NCBI GenBank assembly: GCA_023457255.1
Contig: JAEWMB010000018.1
Span: 62,001-126,000 of the forward strand
Direction of reading: 5' to 3'
DNA length: 64,000 nucleotides
Origin: Bacillota bacterium
Lineage (GTDB): Bacteria > Bacillota > Clostridia > Lachnospirales > Lachnospiraceae
Of the stretch, positions 26,477-35,943 are shown one piece after another (position 1 is the first letter of the stretch; every line of letters begins with the position of its first letter). A program made the translations under genes and the position numbers. The notes under the pieces are model-generated. The model made no database searches. It was not told the DNA's origin and saw nothing but the letters and a program-made list of their open reading frames with translations.

Positions 26477-27760
26477 CTAGGATTGTTTTTCCTTTGGTAA
26501 GATCAGATTTAATACGATAGCAATTAAAGCTACAATAACAATTTCACTTCCACCAAAAATCATTCTAACCACCTCCGGACAGCCGGCAAATGCACCAGGA
26601 GTCCTTGATAAACCTACCGCAAGTGCAACCGAAAGTCCGGCAATGGATAAGTTTCTTGGAGTTAAACCGGCTCCGGAAAGCATCCTGACGCCTGTCATCG
26701 CAATACTTCCAAATACTGTAATCGTTGCGCCTCCAAGTACCGGAAGAGGAATCGTTAAAAAGAGAGCCGCTAACTTTGGTATCAATGCAGTTACCATAAT
26801 AATCAAGGCTGATACAACAAATACAATTCTATTTGTTACATTCGTCGTTACTACAATTCCTACATTCTGTCCGCAAGTTGCATTTGGAGTACCACCCAAG
26901 ATAGCACCAATAGCACTTGTAATATTATTTCCGATAATACCACCTGATAATTCTTTATCGGTTGCTTTTCGGTTGAATGCTCCTGCCGTCGTAGCCTCAA
27001 ACTGGCCAATATCTTGGATAGAATTAATCACAAATATAATAATCATGGATACAATTCCGCCAACGGAAAAACTAAGCCCAAAGTGAAATGGCTTTGGAAG
27101 TGCAACAATCGCCGCATCTGCAACTCTTGTAAAGTCTACCATTCCTAATATAGCTGCCACTGCATATCCTACAAGCAATCCCAAGAGAGTTGCGGATACT
27201 TTTAAGATTCCCTTGCAAAATTGCGAAAAGAATAATACAGAACCTAACGTTATCAAGGCTACAACCCAAGCCTTTGGAGTTCCAAAGATTGAGCTGCCTT
27301 CTCCTCCTGCCATGTACTTAACAGCAGTTCCATAAAGGGAAATCCCCACGGTTAATACTACGGAAGCCGTAACAATCGGCGGGAATAAAAATCTTATCTT
27401 TTTAAACCCAAGGCCAACTATAACACCAACCAAAGCACCTATGAGCTGCGCACCTAATACACCGGACATACCATCTGTCTTAACAATACTGGTAAGGGTA
27501 GGTATGAATGCAAACCCACTACCAATAATTACCGGAAGGTTACAACCAATTCCGAATTTCCCAAAAGCATGAATTAAAATTGCAATCGCCGCACATAGCA
27601 GTGAAGCTTGCATCATAATAACCAAATCACCACCGGCAATCCCTCCAGCCGTTCCAAGAATGGTTGGAACTGTAACACAGCCGACTACCATGGCTACTAC
27701 ATGCTGTAAAGCCAAAGGAATTACTTCACCGGCACCTAACGTTCTATTATCTTTTGCCAT
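26477..27760 (-). CDS. NCS2-type nucleobase (uracil/xanthine/urate) permease
   Basis: This 427-residue protein has about 12-14 membrane segments and the signatures of the nucleobase-cation symporter 2 family. These are the N-terminal LALQHVVAMVVGCVTVP with a key His, IGCNLPVIIGSGFAFIPTL, and NATCGQNVGIVVTTNVTNRI, the QNxGxxxxT motif. It would bring xanthine, urate or another purine into the cell with protons or sodium. It is encoded between the fused selenium-dependent xanthine dehydrogenase and YgeX, strongly suggesting it supplies that pathway. Which base it carries cannot be told from the sequence. Confidence 0.92.
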   Translation of the reverse strand: MAKDNRTLGAGEVIPLALQHVVAMVVGCVTVPTILGTAGGIAGGDLVIMMQASLLCAAIAILIHAFGKFGIGCNLPVIIGSGFAFIPTLTSIVKTDGMSGVLGAQLIGALVGVIVGLGFKKIRFLFPPIVTASVVLTVGISLYGTAVKYMAGGEGSSIFGTPKAWVVALITLGSVLFFSQFCKGILKVSATLLGLLVGYAVAAILGMVDFTRVADAAIVALPKPFHFGLSFSVGGIVSMIIIFVINSIQDIGQFEATTAGAFNRKATDKELSGGIIGNNITSAIGAILGGTPNATCGQNVGIVVTTNVTNRIVFVVSALIIMVTALIPKLAALFLTIPLPVLGGATITVFGSIAMTGVRMLSGAGLTPRNLSIAGLSVALAVGLSRTPGAFAGCPEVVRMIFGGSEIVIVALIAIVLNLILPKEKQS

Positions 27761-27824
27761 ATCCTTACCCCGTAAAATTTATTGTTTTTGCAAAATCTAT
27801 GAATCAGTGAACGACAATATGAGT

Positions 27825-30374
27825 TTATTTTCTGTATGCGGTACCGGAGATTGGAAGTGAGAATCTACGGTTTCCATCCACGCGGTAAGCCGCATGTGCA
27901 GCCGCAGGAGCAGTCGGCACAGTACAGATTTCTCCAATTCCTTTTGCACCATAAGCAAGTCCATTCGGATCATTTTTCTCTACCATAATTACTTCGATTT
28001 CCGGAGCCTGCGTTGCTCTAAATAGTCCAAGAGTACCGTATTTGGTTTTTACATATCCGTCTTCCATTACAAAATCTTCCGTTAATCCATACCCAAGACC
28101 CATTACGACTCCACCTTCAATTTGTCCGGAGCAAGCCTTTGGATTTACAACACGGCCGACATCATGAGCGGCAACTACTTTGGTTATCTTCTTTGTCTCA
28201 TCCATAATCACTACCTGAACACCATAACCATAAGCAACGTGGCTGACAGGGTTTTTCTTATCTGCTCCCATCTTATCCGTTACACCGCTATAAAGCCCCT
28301 CAAAAACTTCACCTTCTAATTCTTCTAAAGTCTTTGTACTAAGTGCTTCTTTTAGTTTTTCGGCAGCACATCTTGTGGCTTCTCCTGCAAACAGTGTTTG
28401 GCGAGAAGCAGTTGTTGTTCCGGAGTTTGGTGTTGTTGCCGTATCGGCACGTTCATATACAATCTGAGATGGCTCTAAGCCTGTGGTTTCACATACCATA
28501 CTTAGCATAACATTGCCAATTCCTTGACCAATACAGGCCGCAGAAGTTAAGATATGCACTCTGCCATCAGCAATCTTTAGATTACTGCGTCCAATGTCCG
28601 GTAAGCCAACACCAATTCCTGAGTTTTTCATACATCCCGCAATACCTGCATATGGACTGGATTCGAAGGCATCTTTTACTGCTTCTAAACATTCCACAAA
28701 TGCGGTATCGTCCGATGCAATCTGACCATTCGGTAATTCATTTCCAGGACGTATTGCATTTTTATAACGGAATTCCCAGGCAGAGAGTCCAACCATTTCC
28801 GCAAGTTCATTCAAGTTTTGTTCCTGAGCAAAACAGCTTTGAGTTACACCAAATCCACGGAAAGCTCCGCCCGGTACATTATTGGTATATACGCAGTATC
28901 CTGTAACCTCAAGATTCTGATAATTATATGGTCCGCCGGCATGGGTACATGCTCTTTGTAAGACTGGTCCCCCAAGGCTTGCATACGCTCCGCAGTCAGA
29001 GATAATAGTTGCTTTCGTTGCGGTTAAGATACCATTTTCGTCACAAGCAGTGGTAATATCAATCTCCATAGCATGACGTTTTGTATGAATATTTAAGCTT
29101 TCCTGCCTGGAAAACTTAACTTTTACCGGCTTCTGTGTGATATAAGCCATTAATGCAGCATGGTGCTGAACACTCATATCTTCCTTACCACCAAATCCGC
29201 CGCCAACTAATTTTGTCTGACAGCGAACTAAGGAAGGATCAAGGTTTAACATTCTTGATATTTCATGCTGTTCATCATATACGGATTGGGAAGCGGTATA
29301 CATTAGCAAACCCTCGCCATCCGGAATACCAATCGCACATTCAGGCTCCATAAAGGCATGATCCGTCATAGGTACAGAATAATGGTTTGTTACAACATAT
29401 TTGGAATTTCTAATTGCTTCGTCAACATTTCCTCTGGAAATACTTTCTCTCGTCAAGACATTTCCTTTTTCATGTAACTTTGGTGCACCCTCTTTCATCG
29501 CCTCCACAGGGTTCGTCAGAGGTGTCAATTCTTCATAATCAACTTCTACCAGGTTTAAAATCTCATCTAAGGTTTCTTTTCTCTCTGAGGCAACTAGTAC
29601 AATAGCATCTCCAATATATCTGGTCGTATCACCTTTTGCGATTAATACATCCCAATCGGGTACAATATGTCCGGTCTTATTAAAAGGAACCTCTTCTGCG
29701 GTCAGGATGCGCACACAGTCCGGATGCGCTAACGCTTTTTCTAAACGAATATCTTTTACAATTGCTCTTGGATATTTGCTTCGTAAGGCCTTTGCATAAA
29801 TCATACCTTCTACTGTAATATCATCTACATATTCACCAGTACCAAGTACCTTTTCCTCCGCATCAATTCTTTTTAAATGTTCTCCAACCTTACCGCTTCC
29901 GATTTCCTTTGGAGCAGGCAAATTTTCACGGAACATCTTCGCAGCCAATAAAATAGCATCTTCTATTTTTACATAACCGGTACATCGGCAGATATTACCC
30001 ATAATTGCTTTCTTTACATCTTCTCTGGTTGGCTCCAAATTATTATCCAGCAAGGATTTTGCTGAGATTACCATACCTGGAATACAAAATCCACATTGAA
30101 CTGCTCCAGTATCTCCAAAAGCATATACATATACTTCTTTTTCCCGCTCGCTCAATCCTTCTACCGTGATTACTGACTTTCCAACTAGCTTAGAAAGGGT
30201 AAAGATACAAGCTCTCGCTTTCTTACCATCTACTAAAACGGTACAAGTACCGCAGGCACCTTCACTACAGCCATCTTTTGCTGATGTAAAGCCCAAATCA
30301 TAACGAAGGAAATCTAAAAGCTTTTTATCTTCCTGGCTTTCATAAATCGAGCCGTTAATTTTCACTTGGTACAT
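27825..30374 (-). CDS. Selenium-dependent xanthine dehydrogenase, fused 2Fe-2S and molybdenum domains
   Basis: This 849-residue fusion carries a 2Fe-2S ferredoxin domain (AKDGCSEGACGTCTVLVDG near residue 35) and a second 2Fe-2S domain (GAVQCGFCIPGM and GNICRCTGYVKI). A molybdopterin-binding hydroxylase domain (CQTKLVGGGFGGKED near 380) ends with YGAKGIGEICTVPTAPAA, which has the catalytic Glu. No FAD domain is present. This arrangement and length are those of the selenium-dependent xanthine dehydrogenase linked to yqeB/yqeC/ygfK/ssnA. The enzyme contains a labile selenium ligand on molybdenum rather than selenocysteine. The ATG at 30374 follows GGAGGTAATG. It is expected to hydroxylate purines; electrons may pass to a ferredoxin-type partner or YgfK. 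Confidence 0.92.
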   Translation of the reverse strand: MYQVKINGSIYESQEDKKLLDFLRYDLGFTSAKDGCSEGACGTCTVLVDGKKARACIFTLSKLVGKSVITVEGLSEREKEVYVYAFGDTGAVQCGFCIPGMVISAKSLLDNNLEPTREDVKKAIMGNICRCTGYVKIEDAILLAAKMFRENLPAPKEIGSGKVGEHLKRIDAEEKVLGTGEYVDDITVEGMIYAKALRSKYPRAIVKDIRLEKALAHPDCVRILTAEEVPFNKTGHIVPDWDVLIAKGDTTRYIGDAIVLVASERKETLDEILNLVEVDYEELTPLTNPVEAMKEGAPKLHEKGNVLTRESISRGNVDEAIRNSKYVVTNHYSVPMTDHAFMEPECAIGIPDGEGLLMYTASQSVYDEQHEISRMLNLDPSLVRCQTKLVGGGFGGKEDMSVQHHAALMAYITQKPVKVKFSRQESLNIHTKRHAMEIDITTACDENGILTATKATIISDCGAYASLGGPVLQRACTHAGGPYNYQNLEVTGYCVYTNNVPGGAFRGFGVTQSCFAQEQNLNELAEMVGLSAWEFRYKNAIRPGNELPNGQIASDDTAFVECLEAVKDAFESSPYAGIAGCMKNSGIGVGLPDIGRSNLKIADGRVHILTSAACIGQGIGNVMLSMVCETTGLEPSQIVYERADTATTPNSGTTTASRQTLFAGEATRCAAEKLKEALSTKTLEELEGEVFEGLYSGVTDKMGADKKNPVSHVAYGYGVQVVIMDETKKITKVVAAHDVGRVVNPKACSGQIEGGVVMGLGYGLTEDFVMEDGYVKTKYGTLGLFRATQAPEIEVIMVEKNDPNGLAYGAKGIGEICTVPTAPAAAHAAYRVDGNRRFSLPISGTAYRK

Positions 30375-30395
30375 CATTACCTCCATTCTTGCGCA

Positions 30396-30520
30396 CATTC
30401 TTAAGAAGAATGCCGCTCTTGCGTTCTTCCTGTGTGAGAATCACACTTGAAAACATATCTGCCTAGAAGCATGTGAAATTTATAAATTCTTAGGCGGCGT
30501 CTTTTGGTGCCTTAGAAATT
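30396..30520. repeat. Inverted repeats between the hydantoinase and xanthine dehydrogenase genes
   Basis: The perfect CATTCTT-AAG-AAGAATG (30396-30412) and GTGTGA-GAA-TCACAC (30432-30446) precede an imperfect hairpin AAATTCTTAGGC...GCCTTAGAAATT (about 30484-30520). That hairpin overlaps the hydantoinase stop codon. Confidence 0.65.
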
Positions 30521-31897
30521 CTCTTTACACTTACCTTTTGGACCAAATACATAGGTTCCTTGATTTTCTTTTACAATAACTCCATCCTTTACAACGCATT
30601 CGCCATTTACAAATACGTCTTTTGCCTGACCCTTTACCTTAAATCCCTCATATGGTGTATAATCAACATTTTGAATTTGTTTCCTCCAGGTAATCACACC
30701 TTCATAATCAGGAGAAAAAATAACAATATCTGCATCAGACCCGACTTCTAATGTTCCCTTGTCAGGATACATCCCATAACGCTTTGCCGGGTTTGCTGCC
30801 ATAAGTTCACACATTTTCATGATATCAATACGGCCTTCTTCTACCAAATAGGTGTAGATCAGTTGTGGTCTATGTTCCACTCCCGGAGCACCATTTGGAA
30901 TCTTACGAAAATCTTCTTTTCCTAACTCCTTGTCTCTCTTAAAATTAAAACTGCAATGATCGGTTGCTATCGTGTCAATCTCTCCATCCACAATTGCCTG
31001 AATCAGAGCTTTGTTATCCTCAGCTTTTCTTAAAGGAGGGGATATCACATATTTTGCACCTTCAAAGTTATCTAAATTGTAATAGTGATCGTCTAAAAAT
31101 AAATACTGCGGACAAGTTTCTACCGTAATCGTTTGATTTCTTTTTCTTACATTTCTAATTTCATTTAACCCTGCAAGAGAGCTAAGATGAACAATATTAA
31201 CCGGATGATTCGCTAAGGTACTGATATAGCCTAATCGATTGATCGCTTCCGCCTCCACATAATCCGGTCTTGAAGCCGGATGAGCACTTGGTGCAGTCTC
31301 ATCGGCAGCTATCTTTTCTTTTGTTAATTCATTGATTAAAGCACCATTTTCACAATGTACTCCCAAAACCCCGTCAATTTCTTTTATTTTTTTTAAACAA
31401 GCAAGGATTTCGGCATCGTTAGAGATCAAATTATTATATGCCATGTACATCTTAAAGGAGGTAACCCCAAGTTCCGGCATCTTGCTCAGCTCTTCCTTCA
31501 CGTTATCATTCCAATCGGTAATTGCCATATGGAAACGATAATTACAAGAGCTTTTATCCTTTGCTTTTTTCATCCAGATATCATAAGCTTCCTTTAAAGT
31601 TTGACCCTTTTCCTGTGTGGCAAAGTCTACAATCGTTGTAGTTCCGCCAACAACCGCTGCCTTCGTACCGCTGACAAAATCGTCCGCCGTATGTGCGGTT
31701 CCGGTATCCATATCAAAATGTGTATGACCATCGATGAATCCCGGGAAAACATAGCAGCCTGATGCATCATAGACTTCATCCCCGTCGTTAGGACTGATGC
31801 TTTCAGAAATTTCTATGATTTTATTATGTTGAATTGCAATATCTGCTTTTCGTATCTTTTCCGGACTTATTAAAGTACCATTTTTTATAATCTTCAT
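30512..31897 (-). CDS. hydA: Dihydropyrimidinase / hydantoinase
   Basis: This 461-residue cyclic amidohydrolase has binuclear metal-site motifs GFIDGHTHFDMDTG (HxH near 58-60), VTSFKMYMAYNNL with the Lys expected to be carboxylated (about 148), LGVHCENG, NIVHLSSLAGL and TIATDHCSF (catalytic Asp). It is closest to D-hydantoinase/dihydropyrimidinase (SsnA-linked YgeZ/HyuA in E. coli). In the purine pathway such an enzyme opens a hydantoin- or imidazolone-like ring. The ATG at 31897 starts at the family's usual N-terminus (MKIIKNGTLISPEKIRKADI). A GGGAATAAAT sequence precedes it. It lies between YgfK and the xanthine dehydrogenase. Confidence 0.9.
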   Translation of the reverse strand: MKIIKNGTLISPEKIRKADIAIQHNKIIEISESISPNDGDEVYDASGCYVFPGFIDGHTHFDMDTGTAHTADDFVSGTKAAVVGGTTTIVDFATQEKGQTLKEAYDIWMKKAKDKSSCNYRFHMAITDWNDNVKEELSKMPELGVTSFKMYMAYNNLISNDAEILACLKKIKEIDGVLGVHCENGALINELTKEKIAADETAPSAHPASRPDYVEAEAINRLGYISTLANHPVNIVHLSSLAGLNEIRNVRKRNQTITVETCPQYLFLDDHYYNLDNFEGAKYVISPPLRKAEDNKALIQAIVDGEIDTIATDHCSFNFKRDKELGKEDFRKIPNGAPGVEHRPQLIYTYLVEEGRIDIMKMCELMAANPAKRYGMYPDKGTLEVGSDADIVIFSPDYEGVITWRKQIQNVDYTPYEGFKVKGQAKDVFVNGECVVKDGVIVKENQGTYVFGPKGKCKENF

Positions 31898-31996
31898 ATT
31901 TATTCCCGTCTGCGGCTCTGCCGCACTTAAAATCAATGGTTGAAATCACTTTTCTTTCAACCTTCCTCATTCTTGTGCTTATTCGTTTGTATTTTT

Positions 31997-32038
31997 GAAA
32001 ACTGCATTTGTGTTTAGGATAACACAAACACAGTTTTC
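31997..32038. repeat. Intercistronic hairpin between ygfK and the hydantoinase gene
   Basis: GAAAACTGCATTTGTGTT and AACACAAACACAGTTTTC pair at 16 of 18 positions around a 6-base loop. No T-tract for full termination on the minus strand is seen, so processing or partial attenuation is more likely. Confidence 0.65.
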
Positions 32039-32063
32039 TTACTCCGATTCGTGTATAGAAAGG

Positions 32064-33746
32064 CTACAGTAAATACGGCTGCTGTTCTTTTAATGCTTTT
32101 ATAAAGCTTTGGATTATATCCGGAGCGTCTGTAACAGGACACTCTTCTACCGTACCATCATACCGGTATACCAATTGATTACCTTTTACTGCAAACCCTT
32201 GATTTGCACTGTCCTCCAATTCTTCCCTGCCGGCAAATAAGGTGAGTCTATCCTTATATGGAGTACACATATCCGGACAGAAAATATAGCAGTTACCACA
32301 TTCATTACAATAATCATCAATGTGAAGCATGCGTTTTACACCATCTACCATTAATGTTGTGTTTGCACGATTTGGACAGACATTGACACAGCTTCCGCAA
32401 GTGACCTTACATTCCACTCTCACGTTAACATTCTCACCAAAGGTAAGAAGTGATTTCTTGCGTGCAGCTTCTGTTTTTTTATAGTTTTTATCTTCGACCG
32501 CCTTCCTTGCAAGTTCTTCCAGCATGGATACATTAACGGTCTGATCTTTTGGAAATTCACATTCCTCTAAGAGGGCTGCAAGCTTTTTGATTACCTGATA
32601 TCCGGTTGGTTTTAGCAGTACGGTTGCAACTGTAATCGGCCAGATACCGGTATTAAAAATGTCTTTTATGTTATTTGCATCTGCACCGCCGGAGAAGGAC
32701 ATTGGCAATTTACCATCAAACTCTTTCGCCAGTTTTGCAGCTACATTGATAGTTAGCGGATACAACGCTTTACCGGACATGTACATATCCTGACCAGGCA
32801 ACTCGCTATTCTTAATCTTAACATGAAAAGTATTGGATAGTTTAACCCCAAATGTTAAACCATTTGCTTTCGCTAACCCCTGCATGTTTCTAATTAAGGC
32901 TACTGCATCTTTAAACTGTAAATCGCTGTCAAATCCATGAGTATCAAAGGATATATAATCATATCCCATCTCATCCATCGTCTTTCTAACAAACTCATAA
33001 CCTAATAAGGTCGGGTTGCATTTTAAATATGTGTTAATCTTTTTATTGGTTAAAAGATGCGTAATAATACCTTCGATTTCATCACTTGGACATCCATGCA
33101 TGGTAGATAATGTTATGGAATTGCACACCTTTGGAGAGATGGACTTAATATATGCTTCATCAAGGTTCTTAAATTCCTTCACATGCTCTAACGCCCATCT
33201 CTGACAAGCCTTCCAAGTTTCTGTGCCGGAAGCATCCTTTAGCCCTTCAATAAAATTATCGATTTTCTCAGATTGAATCCCTTCTAAGTTGTATCCTACG
33301 GACATATTGAAAATAAATTTATCCGGATCACCAAAACCATACTCTTTTGCTATTAATTTAATCGCATAAAAACCTTTGATATACTCTTCCAATGCTTGCG
33401 GTACATAAAGCTCCGTAGACCATTCTACATTGTAACATTCGTCATCTGCACGAATACAAGGCTTATCCACATGCAGGTCGTGTCCGTCTAAAATTTGAAC
33501 AGTCTTTAGTTCGAAGAAACGGCTTCCTCCTACATAAGAGGCAATTAAGTTTTGTGCTAATTGCGTATGCGGGCCTGCTGCGGGCCCAAATGGGTTTTCC
33601 AGGCTATGATCAAATAAATTCAGTTCCTTTTTCCCAGCATGTGTATATAAATTGCTTACTCCATATACTGTATTATAGTTTTCTTTCTCATACATCACTC
33701 TTTCCATTAATTTATGGAAAGGGATTTGTACCATAATATCGCTCAT
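32064..33746 (-). CDS. ygfK: YgfK-family protein, short form without the flavoprotein half
   Basis: This 560-residue protein has an N-terminal domain (about 1-440) like the dihydroorotate/dihydropyrimidine dehydrogenase FMN barrel. It contains ENPFGPAAGPHTQLAQNLIA, FFELKTVQILDGHDLHVDKP, YNVEWSTELYVPQALEEY and PMSFSGGADANNIKD. A C-terminal ferredoxin domain (about 443-560) carries CKVTCGSCVNVCPNRA and CNECGNCYIFCPDMC, two [4Fe-4S] motifs. Canonical YgfK is about 1000 residues, with a GltD-like FAD/NAD(P)H module between these parts. That module is missing here, while both ends are intact and joined smoothly. YgfK is tied to selenium-dependent hydroxylase clusters and probably reduces a purine intermediate. 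GGAGGATTAT precedes the start. Confidence 0.88.
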   Translation of the reverse strand: MSDIMVQIPFHKLMERVMYEKENYNTVYGVSNLYTHAGKKELNLFDHSLENPFGPAAGPHTQLAQNLIASYVGGSRFFELKTVQILDGHDLHVDKPCIRADDECYNVEWSTELYVPQALEEYIKGFYAIKLIAKEYGFGDPDKFIFNMSVGYNLEGIQSEKIDNFIEGLKDASGTETWKACQRWALEHVKEFKNLDEAYIKSISPKVCNSITLSTMHGCPSDEIEGIITHLLTNKKINTYLKCNPTLLGYEFVRKTMDEMGYDYISFDTHGFDSDLQFKDAVALIRNMQGLAKANGLTFGVKLSNTFHVKIKNSELPGQDMYMSGKALYPLTINVAAKLAKEFDGKLPMSFSGGADANNIKDIFNTGIWPITVATVLLKPTGYQVIKKLAALLEECEFPKDQTVNVSMLEELARKAVEDKNYKKTEAARKKSLLTFGENVNVRVECKVTCGSCVNVCPNRANTTLMVDGVKRMLHIDDYCNECGNCYIFCPDMCTPYKDRLTLFAGREELEDSANQGFAVKGNQLVYRYDGTVEECPVTDAPDIIQSFIKALKEQQPYLL

Positions 33747-33814
33747 ATAATCCTCCGTTCTGCTGCTAATAACAGGAATAATTGTAGTTCACTTTTTGAA
33801 AATTGTTTCCCTTA

Positions 33815-35152
33815 TCAGCGGTTTGCATTGATCCTTTGCCATAAATCAGCCGCTTCTCTTCTGCTTTCCTCCATTACTTCTTCTTTGTTGATATGAAGTA
33901 ATTTACGATCCCTCATAAGAATCTCTCCATTACAGACGGTAGTGGTAACGTTCATACCATTCATTCCAAACAGAATGTGAGAATTTATATTATGTTCATC
34001 CATTGGTGTAATTGGGTCATAATCAATAAAAATAATATCTGCCGCATAGCCTTCTCTAATTTTTCCTAATGGAGTCCGGAAGAAGCGGTTTGCAATCTGA
34101 GCATTATGCTCAAATAGCATAGCCGGAATTTCACCCCAGGCACAGTTTGGATCTTGATGCATATGCTTTTGTAAAATGTTTGCTACTTTATAGCTTTCGA
34201 GCATATCATTGGTATATCCGTCCGTACCTAATCCAACGAGAATGCCTTTATGAAATATTTTTAAGACGTCAGGGGCACCGACGGCATTCCCCATGTTGCT
34301 TTCCGGATTATGAACCACCATAGTATCGGTTGCTTTCAATAAATCCATTTCCTTATCATCAATGTAAATACAATGTCCCGCTACTGTCTTAGGTCCAAGA
34401 ATACCCATAGCATGTAACCGCTCTACAGTACGAACACCGTATTTTGATAGACTATCTTCTAAATCTGCCATGCCTTCCGCGATATGGACATGATATCCTG
34501 CACCTTCCTGATTTTGCTTTGCCACATAACGAAGAGTATCGTCACTGAGAGTAAAACTTGCATGAAGTCCCATTGTTCCTTTTATCATGTCCGTCGTGTC
34601 GCTATTTGCATAACGGATGAAGTCCACATTTTCCTTGACTGCTTTCTTCATCTCTTCTTCCCCGTTACGATCACTTACTTCATAACATAAGCAGGTTCGA
34701 AGTTTATATTCCTTTGCCACCTTCGCCAGCTCTATTAAGCTTCCTTCTGTTTTCTTATAACTTGCATGATGGTCAAATACGGTGGTGACACCGTTCTCTA
34801 TACAGTTTAAATAAGTTACTTTTGCACTAACTTTATCATTTTCCAATGTCAAGTGATTATCTAGATTCCACCATAAGCCTTCTAAGATTTCTAAAAAATT
34901 CTTAGGATTATGGTTCTTTATGCTCAATCCTCTCGCCAAAGAGGAATAAATATGATTATGGACATTAAGGAATGCCGGCATAATAATCTGATTCTTTGCA
35001 TCGATTATTTCAGCATCCGGATATTTATTCCTTAAATCTGTAAAATTTCCTACTTCTTTAATTAAGCTGCCGTCTATTAAAATACCGCCGCATTCCAGAT
35101 AAGGATTCCTTAAATCTCTTGTAAATAATTTACCATTTCCTATTAAATACAT
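33815..35152 (-). CDS. ssnA: SsnA-type aminohydrolase
   Basis: This 445-residue member of the amidohydrolase (cytosine deaminase/chlorohydrolase-like) superfamily has metal-site motifs NVHNHIYSSLARG (HxH near 66), GYHVHIAEG, AGHCIYIDDKE and GLGTDGYTNDM. It fits the SsnA family, found with YgfK and selenium-dependent xanthine dehydrogenase, and expected to deaminate or hydrolyse a purine-derived heterocycle. The second of two adjacent ATGs is chosen because GAGGTTATG gives better ribosome spacing. It lies between RidA (upstream) and YgfK (downstream, 68 bp). Confidence 0.92.
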   Translation of the reverse strand: MYLIGNGKLFTRDLRNPYLECGGILIDGSLIKEVGNFTDLRNKYPDAEIIDAKNQIIMPAFLNVHNHIYSSLARGLSIKNHNPKNFLEILEGLWWNLDNHLTLENDKVSAKVTYLNCIENGVTTVFDHHASYKKTEGSLIELAKVAKEYKLRTCLCYEVSDRNGEEEMKKAVKENVDFIRYANSDTTDMIKGTMGLHASFTLSDDTLRYVAKQNQEGAGYHVHIAEGMADLEDSLSKYGVRTVERLHAMGILGPKTVAGHCIYIDDKEMDLLKATDTMVVHNPESNMGNAVGAPDVLKIFHKGILVGLGTDGYTNDMLESYKVANILQKHMHQDPNCAWGEIPAMLFEHNAQIANRFFRTPLGKIREGYAADIIFIDYDPITPMDEHNINSHILFGMNGMNVTTTVCNGEILMRDRKLLHINKEEVMEESRREAADLWQRINANR

Positions 35153-35201
35153 CATAACCTCAATTCCGGCACTTTTTTAACTGCCGCGATACCAGTTAGC
35201 C

Positions 35202-35250
35202 TCCCATTTGCTAAATAACAGATCTTAATGAAACTTCTTAGCAAATGGGA
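35202..35250. repeat. Intercistronic hairpin between ridA and ssnA
   Basis: TCCCATTTGCTAA and TTAGCAAATGGGA are perfect 13 bp arms around a 23-base loop. There is no T-tract, so it is unlikely to be a simple terminator. Confidence 0.7.
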
Positions 35251-35273
35251 AACAAATTCATAAGTTACAGAAA

Positions 35274-35648
35274 TTATTTTGTTACTGCAATTACTTCAAC
35301 TTCTACTAATACTCCCTTTGGAAGTTCTTTAACCGCAACGCAGGAACGTGCCGGCTTTCCGGTAAAATATTCCCCATAAACTTCATTAAATGCTGCAAAA
35401 TTTCCCATGTCAGATAAAAAGCAAGTTGTTTTAAAAACATGTTCCAAGGTCGTATCTGCCGCTTCTAAAACAGCTTTTAAATTTTTCATAACCTGAAGAG
35501 TTTGTTCTTTAATACCGCCTTCTACTACTGCACCGGTTGCCGGGTCTAGTGGTATCTGACCTGAAGTATAGAGTACTCCGTTTACTACAAAAGCTTGGCT
35601 ATAAGGTCCGATTGCTGCAGGTGCATTTGTTGTATTGATTATTTGCAT
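35274..35648 (-). CDS. ridA: RidA family enamine/imine deaminase
   Basis: This 124-residue protein has the RidA signature: AIGPYSQAFVVNGVLYTSGQ, then GKPARSCVAVKELPKGVLVE with the substrate-binding Arg, and a C-terminal Glu in VEVEVIAVTK. RidA hydrolyses reactive enamine/imine intermediates such as 2-aminoacrylate, which are released by PLP lyases. YgeX/DpaL makes exactly such an intermediate, so a role in protecting the pathway is likely. It is the first gene of the catabolic operon, preceded by a strong consensus promoter. Confidence 0.93.
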   Translation of the reverse strand: MQIINTTNAPAAIGPYSQAFVVNGVLYTSGQIPLDPATGAVVEGGIKEQTLQVMKNLKAVLEAADTTLEHVFKTTCFLSDMGNFAAFNEVYGEYFTGKPARSCVAVKELPKGVLVEVEVIAVTK

Positions 35649-35698
35649 AATTACATCCTCTTTTCTATGTCTTTTTTCGTCATTTTATCTACAATAAA

Positions 35699-35727
35699 AT
35701 TATATCACTAAAAAATATTTCAGTCAA
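35699..35727 (-). promoter_or_regulatory. Strong sigma-A promoter for the ridA-ssnA-ygfK operon
   Basis: On the minus strand TTGACT and TATAAT are separated by exactly 17 bp, about 50 bp before the ridA start. This is the best promoter seen in the window and marks the start of the purine catabolic transcript. Confidence 0.8.
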
Positions 35728-35820
35728 TTGTATTTTTTTATTATTTTATTTCATTCTGTTATTAATTTTCTCTCTTAATAAAATAAGCTGCAACAACTAG
35801 CTTAGTCGGCCATAAAGTAC

Positions 35821-35852
35821 AAAAAAAAGAAATAGATTGTATAATCCATTTC
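35821..35852 (-). terminator. Rho-independent terminator after the YheO-type regulator
   Basis: On the minus strand GAAATGGATT-ATAC-AATCTATTTC is followed by eight T residues. It separates the regulator gene from the ridA promoter. Confidence 0.9.
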
Positions 35853-35943
35853 TTTTCTATTATCCCGAATAGTACTTAAACTATCACATGGGTTTATTTA
35901 TTTTGTTCGAAGCCCTCTATCTAATCTATTGATTTTTTCTACA

